Shown: positions 19,166-28,552, numbered from the stretch's first letter. The stretch: DNA of 38,932 nucleotides from Mesoaciditoga sp. (GCA_015489955.1 WFYR01000102.1:1-38932); one strand, 5' to 3'. Numbers and translations: made by a program. The notes: generated by a model not told the origin, from the letters alone.

Positions 19166-20602
19166 TTAGAAGCTTACAGTTGCAGCAGCCTGGACGTACC
19201 AATAAGCTGGGTTAACAACCGTGTATGCACCATTAGAATCTTGGCTAAGAGTTCCAAAAAATCCTGTATAGGTCCACATATGAGCTGCATACGTAGCTTT
19301 TACGTAATAGCCTGCATAATCAGGACCAGTTGTCGAACTTGTTACGTATCCTTCTACTGTTAAAGGAGAAACAGAATAATCAATCTTTGCGTTCCATGTG
19401 GGGCTTGCCATTAATGTCAAATCTGCCCAATTGACATCGCCAGCGAAAGTTGTTTTTCCAAATGAAGCATTCATAGCAATATCCAAGCTTTTAGTTGTTA
19501 AGGAAGATGTCGGCATGATGTTTCCTTCAACGTTCAAAGTTGGTGTTACACTCATATTTCCTGCAGCTAAATTAGCACTTGCTTTAAATCCATAACCAGC
19601 CGTTTGTGTTGCATTAAGAATATCATATGTTCCATCGATCCATGGATTAATCGTGAAGATTCCAAATGTATTGGAATAAGAAGCTTTTCCATAAATGCTA
19701 TGCGCATTTGCTGGATATTCTGGAGAATCCGCATTTCCATCGCCATCGCTGTCAACAAATGCTTCATATTTAGGTGTGAAATCCTTGAAATACTTGTATT
19801 CAGCATTGACGGTAACGGTTCCCATTTTAGAAATGGCGAAATCTCTATCATACTTTGCATCCACACCAATTTGGTTAACTGGATCTGTAGAAGACGTGAC
19901 TGGAAGCCACGTGCTAGTTTCGCTCGCAACTGGAGCGGGCGTTCTGGCAAGGTCAGAACCGTACGCTGCCAAAACTGTTAAGTCCGGAAGCCCTGTGTAT
20001 TTTATTCCAGCAAAATAGTCGTAAAGTGCATTATTCATCTTATCATAGTAAAGAGCACCTGTTACGGAGTAGTCATTACCAGCATAGTTAGCCGCAACTT
20101 CGTCTTTGAAGAAAGGCTGAGTGAAAAGTGGGGTGCTTGGGTTTGTGGAAGCACCATCGTTTGTCGTATCAAGATACTGAAGCGTAAGATCTTTTAATGG
20201 TTTGTAAACGTAGGTAAATCCAGCATCTGATCCGTTGCTCCACATTAAACCACAGAAACTTCTCGCATACGCTTCTTCAAATGTCAATTTACTCATAGCC
20301 GATTCGTACACCATGCTGTTAAGAGAAACAGAAGGTGCACCGTTCCAATCCAGGTTTAAACCCAAATTAAGTGTCCATGTGGCTGGTTGAGTAAAGGTAC
20401 CTCCGAAATTGCTTGCCCATGCTGCGCTTACGCTTAAATTGCTACCAAAACCGTGGGTAAGATCCAATCCCTGACCATTAAGAACAAAGCCAAAGCTGTA
20501 AGAACCACTTACATCAAGAGATGGCGTCAACGTGTAAGTTGCTGCCAAAGCACCTATGGCCAAAAGGCCTGTAATAGCAATTACCAAAACAAGTTTCTTC
20601 AT
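19166..20602 (-). CDS. Outer-membrane (toga) beta-barrel porin-like protein
   Basis: A 478-residue exported protein. The signal peptide is residues 1-20 (cleavage near GALAA). The rest alternates polar and hydrophobic residues, is rich in Gly, Thr, Tyr and Ser, has only one Cys, and ends in VSF, the C-terminal aromatic expected of outer-membrane beta-barrels. A DSDGDGNADS loop at 284-293 resembles a calcium-binding thrombospondin-3-type repeat. By position and composition it is the counterpart of the Thermotoga Omp-beta porin-like protein that forms much of the toga; sequence homology cannot be shown here. AAGGGGGA precedes ATG 20602. It lies 125 bases after the Omp-alpha-like gene with no terminator between, and is followed by a strong terminator. 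Confidence 0.75.
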   Translation of the reverse strand: MKKLVLVIAITGLLAIGALAATYTLTPSLDVSGSYSFGFVLNGQGLDLTHGFGSNLSVSAAWASNFGGTFTQPATWTLNLGLNLDWNGAPSVSLNSMVYESAMSKLTFEEAYARSFCGLMWSNGSDAGFTYVYKPLKDLTLQYLDTTNDGASTNPSTPLFTQPFFKDEVAANYAGNDYSVTGALYYDKMNNALYDYFAGIKYTGLPDLTVLAAYGSDLARTPAPVASETSTWLPVTSSTDPVNQIGVDAKYDRDFAISKMGTVTVNAEYKYFKDFTPKYEAFVDSDGDGNADSPEYPANAHSIYGKASYSNTFGIFTINPWIDGTYDILNATQTAGYGFKASANLAAGNMSVTPTLNVEGNIMPTSSLTTKSLDIAMNASFGKTTFAGDVNWADLTLMASPTWNAKIDYSVSPLTVEGYVTSSTTGPDYAGYYVKATYAAHMWTYTGFFGTLSQDSNGAYTVVNPAYWYVQAAATVSF

Positions 20603-20727
20603 TTTTTATTCCCCCTTCTTTAATAAGCCTCTCTGTATTCGCCCTTTTTAAAAATTAACAGGGAGGATTTAAAAAAACTTCTTTACCTAAAAATTAAAAA
20701 ATATTGATGCCCATCTAAATATTAAAT

Positions 20728-21771
20728 TCAATGGCTGTAATCAACCCAAACCCAATAAAGGAATGTTCCAAAACCAACAGCTGCGAGCGTCACGCCACCA
20801 AGTCCTACCCACATTGCGTAATTGGCTTTCTCGTTCGCCTTTTTTACTTCTTGTTCAAGCGCGATCTTGTTGTTGTTGATCTCACTTGAAAGTTGAGATT
20901 TCGTGAGTTTCAGATCGTTGCTTACAAAGCTTATCCGGTTTGAAAGAGAGCTTCTGATGCTTGCAAGAGAAGTGTTCATGGCAATGTTGTTTTTGTTAAA
21001 TGAGCTCTGGAGATCTTTAAGCTGGCTCTTCAAATCTTTTATGGCCTTTGTGTTGTCGGCTATTGGTTTTGTTGCCACGGCAATTTTCTTGTAAATAAAC
21101 GCCGATGTTTGATTGATTTCAGCCTCAAGTTCGCCTTTTACTTTTGCAATTTCATCGTTGCCTGAACCAGCCTTGAGAGCTTTCATATCTTGTTTCAACG
21201 ATGCGATCTCTCTTGCTTGGTTTGCAATCATGTTGTTGTTGATGTTAGCGAATTTCAACGCCTTGCTCGCATTGGCGTTTGCAGAATCAATTTCAGATGA
21301 AAGCGATGATTTGATGTCCACCAACATCGTTTGAAGATTGCTAATGGCATCGGAATTACCAGCAACAACTTGTGCCAAATTGGATGTGCCTTTTACTTCA
21401 TCAACGACCAATTTTAAAGCGTTGACTTCTTTCTGAAGGTTGGCAACTATGGCATCGTTGTTCCCAACTTTTTTCACCACCGAGTTGATAACCGTTTGAA
21501 GTGCTGTTATATCCTGTGCTTTCGCAAGAAGAGGATCACTTTCAATGTAGTTCAAAAGCTTGTAGGCCGTTTCAGCAAGCTGGTACCTGTTTACCGTTGC
21601 TGAACCGTTAAAAAGGCCGTTTGAACCCACCATAATCTTAGCCTTGCTCAGCGCCTCAACGGCTGGTGCGTAGATGCTATTCGCCGGCACATCAGAATAG
21701 CTCGCGGCCAATACCAACGAAGCCATCAGCAGCACGGCAACTACAGCAACTACCATAAGGCTTTTTTTCAT
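20728..21771 (-). CDS. Omp-alpha-like SLH coiled-coil envelope spacer protein
   Basis: A 347-residue exported protein built like Thermotoga Omp-alpha. It has a signal peptide (1-23), one SLH domain (about 24-77; YSDVPANSIYAPAVEALS and VNRYQLAETAYKLL), a long heptad-patterned coiled coil (about 95-315), and a C-terminal hydrophobic anchor (about 320-342). In this architecture the SLH domain binds the cell wall and the C-terminus inserts in the outer toga, so the rod sets the periplasm width. Related SLH/coiled-coil proteins occur in Deinococcus-Thermus and Negativicutes. The start ATG 21771 follows AAGGAGGA. A strong promoter 100 bases upstream fits an abundant structural protein. Confidence 0.88.
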   Translation of the reverse strand: MKKSLMVVAVVAVLLMASLVLAASYSDVPANSIYAPAVEALSKAKIMVGSNGLFNGSATVNRYQLAETAYKLLNYIESDPLLAKAQDITALQTVINSVVKKVGNNDAIVANLQKEVNALKLVVDEVKGTSNLAQVVAGNSDAISNLQTMLVDIKSSLSSEIDSANANASKALKFANINNNMIANQAREIASLKQDMKALKAGSGNDEIAKVKGELEAEINQTSAFIYKKIAVATKPIADNTKAIKDLKSQLKDLQSSFNKNNIAMNTSLASIRSSLSNRISFVSNDLKLTKSQLSSEINNNKIALEQEVKKANEKANYAMWVGLGGVTLAAVGFGTFLYWVWVDYSH

Positions 21772-21874
21772 TTATACCATCCTCCTTTTTAAATAGTAGA
21801 CACACTCTCTCTAAAGTCTGTAAACAAGGATGTAATGCCTCACCCCCCATCTCAGACTATCCCATCAATTTAGA

Positions 21875-21903
21875 ATTATACCATCACATATTGACAAATT
21901 CAA
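21875..21903 (-). promoter_or_regulatory. Strong promoter of the Omp-alpha/porin operon
   Basis: On the minus strand: TTGAAT (21898-21903), a 17-base spacer ending in TGG, and TATAAT (21875-21880). Transcription would start near 21868, leaving a leader of about 97 bases. The promoter begins 3 bases after the tyrS stop. Confidence 0.8.
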
Positions 21904-21906
21904 GAG

Positions 21907-23091
21907 TTAAACAACTTTTATTTTGTAGAATTTTAACTTTCCAACCCTTAAAATTTCTCCGCCTTTAAATTTCGTTACAAAAAATGGATCTTTTATTGCG
22001 ACGTTGTTTATCTTTACACCACCTTGTTTTATAAGCCTTTTGGCCTCACTGGCAGACGGTGTTGCACCTATTTCTTTTAAAAATTGTGAAAGTTTTATCC
22101 CATTTTTTCCTTCGACTTCTTGGGCTTTTTTTGGAGTCTCTTTTCTTGAAAAAGTTGAAACGAAGTACTCTTCCGCTTTTTTAGCCGATTTTTCATCGTG
22201 TAGCCACTTAGTTATTTCAAATGCCAATCTTTTCTTAAAAGTCATTGGATGTAATTTTCCGTTTTTCACATCTTCTTCGGCTTTTTCTACTTCTAAATCA
22301 GTTAAAAGCCTTGCGTATTTGAACATCAAGGAATCAGGAATGGACATCACCTTGCCGTAGACATCTTCCGGAACGTCTTCTAACGCAATGTAGTTGTTGT
22401 AGCTTTTTGACATTTTCAAAGTGCCGTCCGTTCCTTCTATCAAGGGCATGGTCATAACTATTTGTGGCTTTTGGCCAAATTCCTCTTGGTATTTTCTGCC
22501 AACAAGAAGGTTGAATTTCTGATCCGTTCCTCCCATCTCAACATCCGCTTTGATCGCAACGGAATCGTACGCCTGGGCTATTGGATACAAAAATTCGGCA
22601 ATGCTTATTGGTTCTCCATTTTTGTACCGCTTTTCAAAATCGTCTCTTTCCAACATCCTGGCAACCGTGTATTTTGCGGTCAATCTTATAACATCTTCAA
22701 AATTTAGCGGCTCCAACCACTCAGAATTGAAACGAAGCTCGGTTTTAGAACGGTCTAAGATCTTAAACGCCTGCTCCTGGTAAGAAACCGCGTTCTTTTT
22801 TGCTTCTTCCGCGGAAAGCATGGGACGCGTTTTTGAACGTCCTGATGGATCGCCTATCCTAGCCGTAAAATCGCCTATTATCAGCACAACAACATGGCCT
22901 AAATCTTGAAACTCTCTTAACTTTTTTAAAACCACAGCGTGTCCCAAATGAAGATCGGGACGCGATGGGTCTACCCCAAGCTTAATTCTCAATGGCTTTC
23001 CGCTTTTTAAACGTTCTAAAAGTTCTTCTTCACTTATCAGTTCTTCAACATTCTTTTTGAGAATTCTTAATTGTTCTTCGGCACTTAACAT
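21907..23091 (-). CDS. tyrS: Tyrosyl-tRNA synthetase
   Basis: A class I aminoacyl-tRNA synthetase of 394 residues, charging tRNA-Tyr. The HIGH-type motif is HLGH at 48-51, the KMSKS motif is intact at 226-230, and the tyrosine-binding GGTDQKFNLLVGR lies between. The last 60 residues form an S4 RNA-binding domain (KLSQFLKEIG, EAKRLIKQGGVKIN). The pattern FTARIGDPSGRSKTRP matches the TyrZ-type subgroup. ATG 23091 follows AAGGTGAA. It lies 11 bases after secG and is the last gene of the long collinear run. No terminator is seen before the Omp-alpha promoter. Confidence 0.95.
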   Translation of the reverse strand: MLSAEEQLRILKKNVEELISEEELLERLKSGKPLRIKLGVDPSRPDLHLGHAVVLKKLREFQDLGHVVVLIIGDFTARIGDPSGRSKTRPMLSAEEAKKNAVSYQEQAFKILDRSKTELRFNSEWLEPLNFEDVIRLTAKYTVARMLERDDFEKRYKNGEPISIAEFLYPIAQAYDSVAIKADVEMGGTDQKFNLLVGRKYQEEFGQKPQIVMTMPLIEGTDGTLKMSKSYNNYIALEDVPEDVYGKVMSIPDSLMFKYARLLTDLEVEKAEEDVKNGKLHPMTFKKRLAFEITKWLHDEKSAKKAEEYFVSTFSRKETPKKAQEVEGKNGIKLSQFLKEIGATPSASEAKRLIKQGGVKINNVAIKDPFFVTKFKGGEILRVGKLKFYKIKVV

Positions 23092-23102
23092 GTTTCACCT
23101 TC

Positions 23103-23348
23103 TCAATGTGGAAGATTTATGAGATACGCCACGATGATGCTCATAACCATGAAGGTGATGGCAAGAATGAGCGTGATTTTTCCAAGAGTGTCCAGTCCTT
23201 TTTCTCTACCAAAAACCGTGTACAATGAACCCGATCCAAATGCGCCTCCCAATCCGGCATGTTTGGACATTTGAGCCATGACACTCCAAATCAAGCCCAC
23301 CGAAACTGCTATGTAAATTCCGATAACTATAAGAAATACAATACCCAA
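23103..23348 (-). CDS. secG: Preprotein translocase subunit SecG
   Basis: An 81-residue inner-membrane protein with two hydrophobic helices (about 2-24 and 56-77). They surround the polar loop GLGGAFGSGSLYTVFG typical of SecG, which stimulates the SecYEG channel. The start is a TTG at 23348 with AGGAGG 7 bases upstream. It lies between the cyclodeaminase-family gene (51 bases) and tyrS (11 bases). Confidence 0.92.
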   Translation of the reverse strand: MGIVFLIVIGIYIAVSVGLIWSVMAQMSKHAGLGGAFGSGSLYTVFGREKGLDTLGKITLILAITFMVMSIIVAYLINLPH

Positions 23349-23399
23349 CGCTTTTCCTCCTTTCTGCTTCTAACCCTAATTATTTTATAAGATAAAGCG

Positions 23400-24011
23400 T
23401 TAATTTTGTTTACAGTTGGCAACGCATTTATCCACTTTTCCTTTCAATTCTAAAACCGCTTCACGCATAGATGAAACGAACTCAGGATCTTTTATAGACT
23501 TGAGGTTTATTTCCACGTTTGCCAACGCGCACGAAAAAGCGGCTTCTAACAATGCAACTGCGCTTTCAGCGTCGCTTTTTGCGTTTTTGTTTCCGAATTT
23601 TGATACGGATTCCGCTAACGGACAAAGTTTTGATATTTCCCTTGCAAGCTCATAAGGCACTTCACACGCCTTTTTCAAACTTTCCTGTAATACTTTTTTC
23701 CTCTCTTCCTTTTCTTCTGATGTGTTCTTTGGAAGTTTAAAAGCCTTCATAACTTCATCAAACGCTTTTATATCGTCATCCGCGCTTTCTAACAATCTCT
23801 TTCTTCTGTATTCACTTTCCGCGACTATTCTTTCCATTTCGGCTTCGTAATCTTCATATCCTTTCTTTCCTATGGTGAGATTCGCCACCATTTCTATCAA
23901 AGCGGCTCCAAGTGCGGCAACCGTTGCGCCAACAGCCCCTCCTCCTGGTGTGGGAGATTTAGAAGCCACTTCGTCTACAAATTCTCTAACCTTCATTTCA
24001 GGTATTTCCAT
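23400..24011 (-). CDS. Formiminotransferase-cyclodeaminase family protein (methenyl-THF cyclohydrolase-like)
   Basis: A 203-residue, all-helical protein of the FTCD C-terminal family. Members are formimino-THF cyclodeaminases or, as the stand-alone FchA type, methenyl-THF cyclohydrolases; the sequence does not separate the two. The family hallmark SPTPGGGAVGATVAALGAAL is at about 19-38, and NVEINLKSIKD near the end is also typical. The start ATG 24011 lies 17 bases after deoC. Together with glyA in this window it points to folate-linked one-carbon metabolism. Confidence 0.85.
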   Translation of the reverse strand: MEIPEMKVREFVDEVASKSPTPGGGAVGATVAALGAALIEMVANLTIGKKGYEDYEAEMERIVAESEYRRKRLLESADDDIKAFDEVMKAFKLPKNTSEEKEERKKVLQESLKKACEVPYELAREISKLCPLAESVSKFGNKNAKSDAESAVALLEAAFSCALANVEINLKSIKDPEFVSSMREAVLELKGKVDKCVANCKQN

Positions 24012-24028
24012 ATGATCCTCACCGCCTT

Positions 24029-24757
24029 TTATTTTGTGACTATTTCCACCGAGTGGGACGCCCCTATTCTCGTAGCTCCCGCTCTAAACATTCTCAGCGC
24101 ATCCTCAAATGAATGTATTCCTCCAGAGGCTTTCACTTCCATTTTATCGCCTACAACGTATTTCATCAACGCAACGTCTTCTGCCGTTGCCCCTCCTTTG
24201 GAGTAACCCGTAGACGTTTTCACAAAATGAGCCCCAGCTTCTTTTGATATAACACACGCGGCCACTTTTTGTTTGAAATTCAAAAGAGCCGTTTCTATTA
24301 TAACCTTTACAATCTTATTTTGTGCAGCCTCAACTACGGCTTTTACATCAGCGTAAACATCTTCATACCTTTCGTCTTTCAGTGCCCCTATGTTTATGAC
24401 CATATCTATTTCATCCGCGCCATGTTCAATGACCCACCTTGTTTCCGATGCTTTTATAGAAGGTGAAGTTGCCCCAAACGGAAACGCAACAACGCTCGCA
24501 ATTTTAACGTTTGTTCCGGACAATATTTTAGATGCAAGGGGAATATTTATGGGATTGACACATACAGAATGAAAGGCGTACTTTACGGCTTCAGCACAGA
24601 GTTTTTCTATTTGAGAATTAGTGGCATCTGGTGAAAGTAAAGTGTGATCTATCATAGAGGCTATCTTTTCACGCGTGGCTATTTTATCTGAAGGTGTAAA
24701 AACAAAACCCTTCGCTCTTATTATCTCGTTTTCTATTTTTTCCGTTAAATCTGCCAT
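24029..24757 (-). CDS. deoC: Deoxyribose-phosphate aldolase
   Basis: A 242-residue class I aldolase that splits 2-deoxyribose-5-phosphate into glyceraldehyde-3-phosphate and acetaldehyde, the last step of deoxynucleoside breakdown. The Schiff-base lysine is K180 in HFVKTSTGY, with the second active-site lysine K209 in EVKASGG and the Asp in EIDMVINIGALK. IDHTLLSPDAT is the usual N-terminal signature. The start ATG 24757 follows GGAGGAGA. It sits downstream of a nucleoside ABC transporter and an HD-domain hydrolase, consistent with use of imported nucleosides as carbon source. Confidence 0.95.
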   Translation of the reverse strand: MADLTEKIENEIIRAKGFVFTPSDKIATREKIASMIDHTLLSPDATNSQIEKLCAEAVKYAFHSVCVNPINIPLASKILSGTNVKIASVVAFPFGATSPSIKASETRWVIEHGADEIDMVINIGALKDERYEDVYADVKAVVEAAQNKIVKVIIETALLNFKQKVAACVISKEAGAHFVKTSTGYSKGGATAEDVALMKYVVGDKMEVKASGGIHSFEDALRMFRAGATRIGASHSVEIVTK

Positions 24758-24775
24758 GAAATCATCTCCTCCGCA

Positions 24776-25321
24776 TTAAAGACCGAGTTCCTCATGAATA
24801 TTTTTCATTGCTGTAAGCGCTATATCGTAAAATTCTTCCAAACTTAATCCCATTTCCGAACATGAAGCCATTTGCTCACGGCTAGCTCCCTTCGCAAACG
24901 ATTTTTCTTTGAATCTTTTTATCAAAAATTTCACATCCACGGGTTCCAATTTCTTTTCAGGTCTGATCAATGCCCCAGCCACTATGAAGCCGGTAGTCGG
25001 ATCTGCGGCGTAAATTGCTTTTTCAATGAGCTTTTCGCGTGGCTTTTTATCACAATGAGCCAAAATAGCGTCGTAAACTTCTTGAGGAAGATTGTACTTT
25101 TTCAAAAGCTCAACACTGATTAATCCGTGCTTTTCTGGATGCTCTTTTGTTTCCGGATAATCGTAATCATGAAGAATGCCAGCAACTTCCCAAATCGCTT
25201 CGTCTTCTCCAAACTTCTTTGCGAGGGCTTTCATCACGGCTCCCGTAGCTATCATATGATTTACCAAATTTCTGGAAGAAACGTGTTCTTTCACTATTTC
25301 TATGGCTTCATCTCTTGTCAC
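24776..25321 (-). CDS. HD-domain hydrolase
   Basis: A 181-residue protein with an HD phosphohydrolase domain. The first metal-site His is in LVNHMIATG, the HD pair is in ILHDYDYP, and the later His/Asp are in ILAHCDKK and AADPTTGF. This short HD family (COG2316-like) is common but its substrate is not known; nucleotide or phosphate-ester hydrolysis is the general activity. The start is a GTG at 25321, with GGGGGTGA upstream; it overlaps the preceding gene by 14 bases. The neighbours (nucleoside transporter, deoC) make a nucleotide-salvage role plausible, as inference only. Confidence 0.8.
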   Translation of the reverse strand: MTRDEAIEIVKEHVSSRNLVNHMIATGAVMKALAKKFGEDEAIWEVAGILHDYDYPETKEHPEKHGLISVELLKKYNLPQEVYDAILAHCDKKPREKLIEKAIYAADPTTGFIVAGALIRPEKKLEPVDVKFLIKRFKEKSFAKGASREQMASCSEMGLSLEEFYDIALTAMKNIHEELGL

Positions 25322-26513
25322 CTTCGTTCACCCCCTTGCAACTTTTAAAGCCAAAGAAAACTCTCATAATTTGATAATTTCTCATCTTCATTCCAAAATT
25401 AACATGAGAAGGTGAATATCCTCTCATGTTTGCGACTTCAAACATCAACTTCCTCAGAGCATTTTGGTAATCATTTCCCAATTTTGAAGGTGAAACGTAT
25501 AGCACAGCCGAGCCTTCTTCAGCCAATCCAAAAGACTTAACCTCTTCCTGAGAAATTGAAATAAAAAAGGAAGCCTTTGGATCCATTTTAACTATTTCTT
25601 TAACAATAGCGTTAAAAGCGTCCTTTTCATCTAACGCATAATGACAAAGCCCTTCAAGGTAAAGGAATTTTGGATCTCTTAATTTTGGCAAGGCAAGAAG
25701 CGCTTTTGAATACTCTCCTTTTTTATAAAGGAAAAGCGATTTCGCGTAATTTTCAAGATAACAATAAGAATTCTTCGGCTCCTTTTCCACTTCAATTCCA
25801 CTTTCAAGATTCAAAAGTTTACAAAAGGCGTGACTGCATGGATTAAACGCACGCGCACATATCCTTTCAGCGAGTACATCTCTTGGCAAAAACCTTTCTC
25901 CCAAAGAAAGCATGGCTATATCCAACATGTACTTTCTCGAAGACATCTTGGGAAATTTAACACCTTCATCCTCTTTAAAAACCTTCCAAACAAAAGCGGC
26001 AAGTCTGTCATCTTTGTCCATGGAGAGATATATCTTGAAAGACTCTTGCCAGCGTTCATCCTCTAAAAAAAACAAAACATGCGATAGAGCCAGATAACCC
26101 AATGGAGAAAGTGGATACGTATTTTTAAGCTCTATGGATGTCTTTAACGCTTCTTTCAAACTTCCCTTCGCCATGTAAGTGATGAAAAGATTGTACATCG
26201 AAATGTCATCTTTTTTCTTTTTCAAAGTGGCTATAAGATCGTCATATCGCTTTCTCAAAAACATCGAGAACTCTTTTTTATCAAAATTGCTGCTTTCCAT
26301 CATGGAAGCTATCTTTTCATCGCCTATGTCAAAATCGGAAAAATCGTAAAGATCGCTGAACGTGGTAAGACTGTTGAAATCCAAGTTGTAAGAAGAAGCT
26401 CGGACTGACAAAGTTTCTTTAGGCTGAGAAGCCTTTTCACTTTCCAATCCGAGATCTTTTTCTATCTTTTTTTTCAGTTCTAAAGCGGCTTTGAGTTTTG
26501 GATCTTCTTCCAT
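25308..26513 (-). CDS. Helical-repeat (TPR-like) cytoplasmic protein of unknown function
   Basis: A 401-residue protein with no signal peptide or membrane segment. Helical hairpins of TPR style are visible in the middle (LFITYMAKGSLKEALKTSIE, YPLSPLGYLALSHVLFFLED, LFLYKKGEYSKALLAL). A Cys-rich patch, ICARAFNPCSHAFCKLL, lies near residue 215-235; metal binding is possible but unproven. I do not recognise the family. It lies 19 bases after the last transporter permease gene and overlaps the HD hydrolase gene, so it is part of the operon. Confidence 0.6.
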   Translation of the reverse strand: MEEDPKLKAALELKKKIEKDLGLESEKASQPKETLSVRASSYNLDFNSLTTFSDLYDFSDFDIGDEKIASMMESSNFDKKEFSMFLRKRYDDLIATLKKKKDDISMYNLFITYMAKGSLKEALKTSIELKNTYPLSPLGYLALSHVLFFLEDERWQESFKIYLSMDKDDRLAAFVWKVFKEDEGVKFPKMSSRKYMLDIAMLSLGERFLPRDVLAERICARAFNPCSHAFCKLLNLESGIEVEKEPKNSYCYLENYAKSLFLYKKGEYSKALLALPKLRDPKFLYLEGLCHYALDEKDAFNAIVKEIVKMDPKASFFISISQEEVKSFGLAEEGSAVLYVSPSKLGNDYQNALRKLMFEVANMRGYSPSHVNFGMKMRNYQIMRVFFGFKSCKGVNEGDKR

Positions 26514-26532
26514 TTGTTCAACCTCGACTTTT

Positions 26533-27492
26533 TCAATCTTTTATATATGGTATACCGTCTGCCGTTGGCGCGCGACTCTTTCCAACAAAACCGCTAACCA
26601 CTATCAAAGTAAGGATGTAAGGAATCATCCCAAAGAGGTATTGCGTGTTTGTTGCCAAGTGCAAAACGCCTTGACTTTGAAGCTGATCGTTGAACGCAGA
26701 AGCGGCTCCGAAAAGTATAGCGGCCCACATGGCACCAGTCGGGCTCCAGTTACCTATTATCATAGCTGCCAAAGCGATAAAACCACGACCGTTTGACATA
26801 TTTTCTGTGAATTGTCCCAATTCCCCTATGCTTAAAAACGCTCCGCCCAACGCCGCGAATACACCACTCATCAAAACGCCAAAATAACGTATATTGTACA
26901 CATTTACACCCAAAGTGTCGGCAGCTTCCGGGTTGTTTCCAACGGATCTCATTCTTAAACCAAGCTTTGTCTTGTATATGAGATACCAACTGAACACAAC
27001 AGATGCGAAAGCCACATAAACAAGCGGCGAAAGAGAACCAACCATCTTCCCAAAAAATGGAACTTCTTCGAATCCACCAAGGTTAACAAGCGGAATTGAT
27101 CTCACCAAATCCGTGGATCCAGGTTTTCCAAAAAGTTCAACTAAAGAAAAGCCAGTTATACCTTGAGCAAGCAAAATTATGGCTGTACCGCTTATGATCT
27201 GATCACCGGCGTATCTTATGGACGCCCAGGCGTGTAAAGCCGCCATGGATATACCTAATAGTAAAGCTAACGCTAATCCATACCATGGATTTCCCGTAAA
27301 ATAGCTTCCAACAACACCACCAAACGCCGCTATTAACATTATTCCTTCCAATGCAATGTTAACTACACCTGTGGTTTCGCTGTAAACTCCACCCAATGCG
27401 GCAAAAATCAAAGGTGTTGATTGATTAAGAGTAGAACGGTAGAAAACGGGATTTATGAAAACGTTTATTATGGCTTGAACCCAGGCGTTCAT
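26533..27492 (-). CDS. BMP-type nucleoside ABC transporter permease (second)
   Basis: A 319-residue inner-membrane permease with eight or more hydrophobic segments, of the BPD_transp_2 family used by sugar and nucleoside importers. ALGGVYSETTGVVNIALEGIM near residue 32 and the EAA-like SVGNNPEAADTLGVNV are characteristic. It pairs with the permease just upstream, overlapping it by 4 bases (ATGA). Together with the ATPase and the BMP binding protein it forms a complete nucleoside importer. Confidence 0.92.
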   Translation of the reverse strand: MNAWVQAIINVFINPVFYRSTLNQSTPLIFAALGGVYSETTGVVNIALEGIMLIAAFGGVVGSYFTGNPWYGLALALLLGISMAALHAWASIRYAGDQIISGTAIILLAQGITGFSLVELFGKPGSTDLVRSIPLVNLGGFEEVPFFGKMVGSLSPLVYVAFASVVFSWYLIYKTKLGLRMRSVGNNPEAADTLGVNVYNIRYFGVLMSGVFAALGGAFLSIGELGQFTENMSNGRGFIALAAMIIGNWSPTGAMWAAILFGAASAFNDQLQSQGVLHLATNTQYLFGMIPYILTLIVVSGFVGKSRAPTADGIPYIKD

Positions 27493-28547
27493 ATTTCTTC
27501 AACTCCTTTTCTCTTCCAAACCATCAAAGTTTTCACCAATCTGTTGGCTGCCACCAAGAATATTATGATACCCTGAATTATTATGACTATGTTTTTGGAA
27601 ACTCCGGCTATTTGCATCTGGTTAGAACCTGCCCTTATCGAAGATATGAGAAAAGCGGCAAACGCTATTCCAATCGGATCATTTTGACCAATTAAGGCGA
27701 TTGTAATGCCATCAAAGCCCATGCTGCCTCCCAAAGAGCCTAAATATCTGTAATAAACCCCCATAACCTGCATCGTTCCTGCTAATCCAGCCAACGCACC
27801 GCTTATGGCCATGGCCAACACAACGTTTTTTGAAATGCTTATGCCACCGTACTCAGCAGCGTACGGATTAAATCCAACCGCCTTAACTTCGTATCCCGTC
27901 TTCGTTTTTTCAATTATTATGTAAACAACGACAACGGCCGCTAACGCCACGAATATCCCTGCGCTAAGCCACGTAGCGCCTGTCGTTACCAAATTTGGAA
28001 ATCTCGCAGAGTAAGCAATTTCAGGGGATTTCGGAACTCCGCCAGGCGCCTGAAACGGACCGTTCACAACGTAATTTGCTATAAAAACGGCAATGTAGTT
28101 CAGCATTATCGTCGTTATAACCTCATGCGCTCCTCGTGCGGCTTTCAACCACCCAGCCAAAGCACCCCATAAAGCTCCTCCCAACATGCCTACAACGAGC
28201 ATCAAAGGAATGGAAAGGTAAAATGGGAATGTTTGCATCTGCGATCCCACGTACGTTGCAAGCAAAGCACCGATAATAAGCTGTCCATTAGCTCCTATGT
28301 TGAAAAGTCCAGCTCTAAATCCAAATCCAACAGCGAGACCTGTAAGTATCAAAGGAGTGGCCTTCATTATGTTGTTTATCAGTGCGCCTTCTGTTCCAAA
28401 CGCCCCATAAAAGAGGGCACCGTAAGCGGTTGCTGGATTTTTTCCGATCAAGATCATGACGATGGCCGCGATGATAAAAGAAATTACTATGGCTATGAGT
28501 GGAGATATAATTTTGTCATTCATGTAAAATTTCTTAAGCTTTGACAT
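27489..28547 (-). CDS. BMP-type nucleoside ABC transporter permease (first)
   Basis: A permease of 352 residues of the BPD_transp_2 family, with about nine hydrophobic segments. GFRAGLFNIGANGQLIIGAL near residue 75 and AVGFNPYAAEYGGIS near residue 225 are family hallmarks. ATG 28547 has GGAGG about 10 bases upstream; an in-frame GTG at 28553 overlaps the ATPase stop by one base and is the alternative. It lies directly after the ATPase gene and overlaps the second permease. Confidence 0.92.
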   Translation of the reverse strand: MSKLKKFYMNDKIISPLIAIVISFIIAAIVMILIGKNPATAYGALFYGAFGTEGALINNIMKATPLILTGLAVGFGFRAGLFNIGANGQLIIGALLATYVGSQMQTFPFYLSIPLMLVVGMLGGALWGALAGWLKAARGAHEVITTIMLNYIAVFIANYVVNGPFQAPGGVPKSPEIAYSARFPNLVTTGATWLSAGIFVALAAVVVVYIIIEKTKTGYEVKAVGFNPYAAEYGGISISKNVVLAMAISGALAGLAGTMQVMGVYYRYLGSLGGSMGFDGITIALIGQNDPIGIAFAAFLISSIRAGSNQMQIAGVSKNIVIIIQGIIIFLVAANRLVKTLMVWKRKGVEEI

Positions 28548-28552
28548 CTTCA

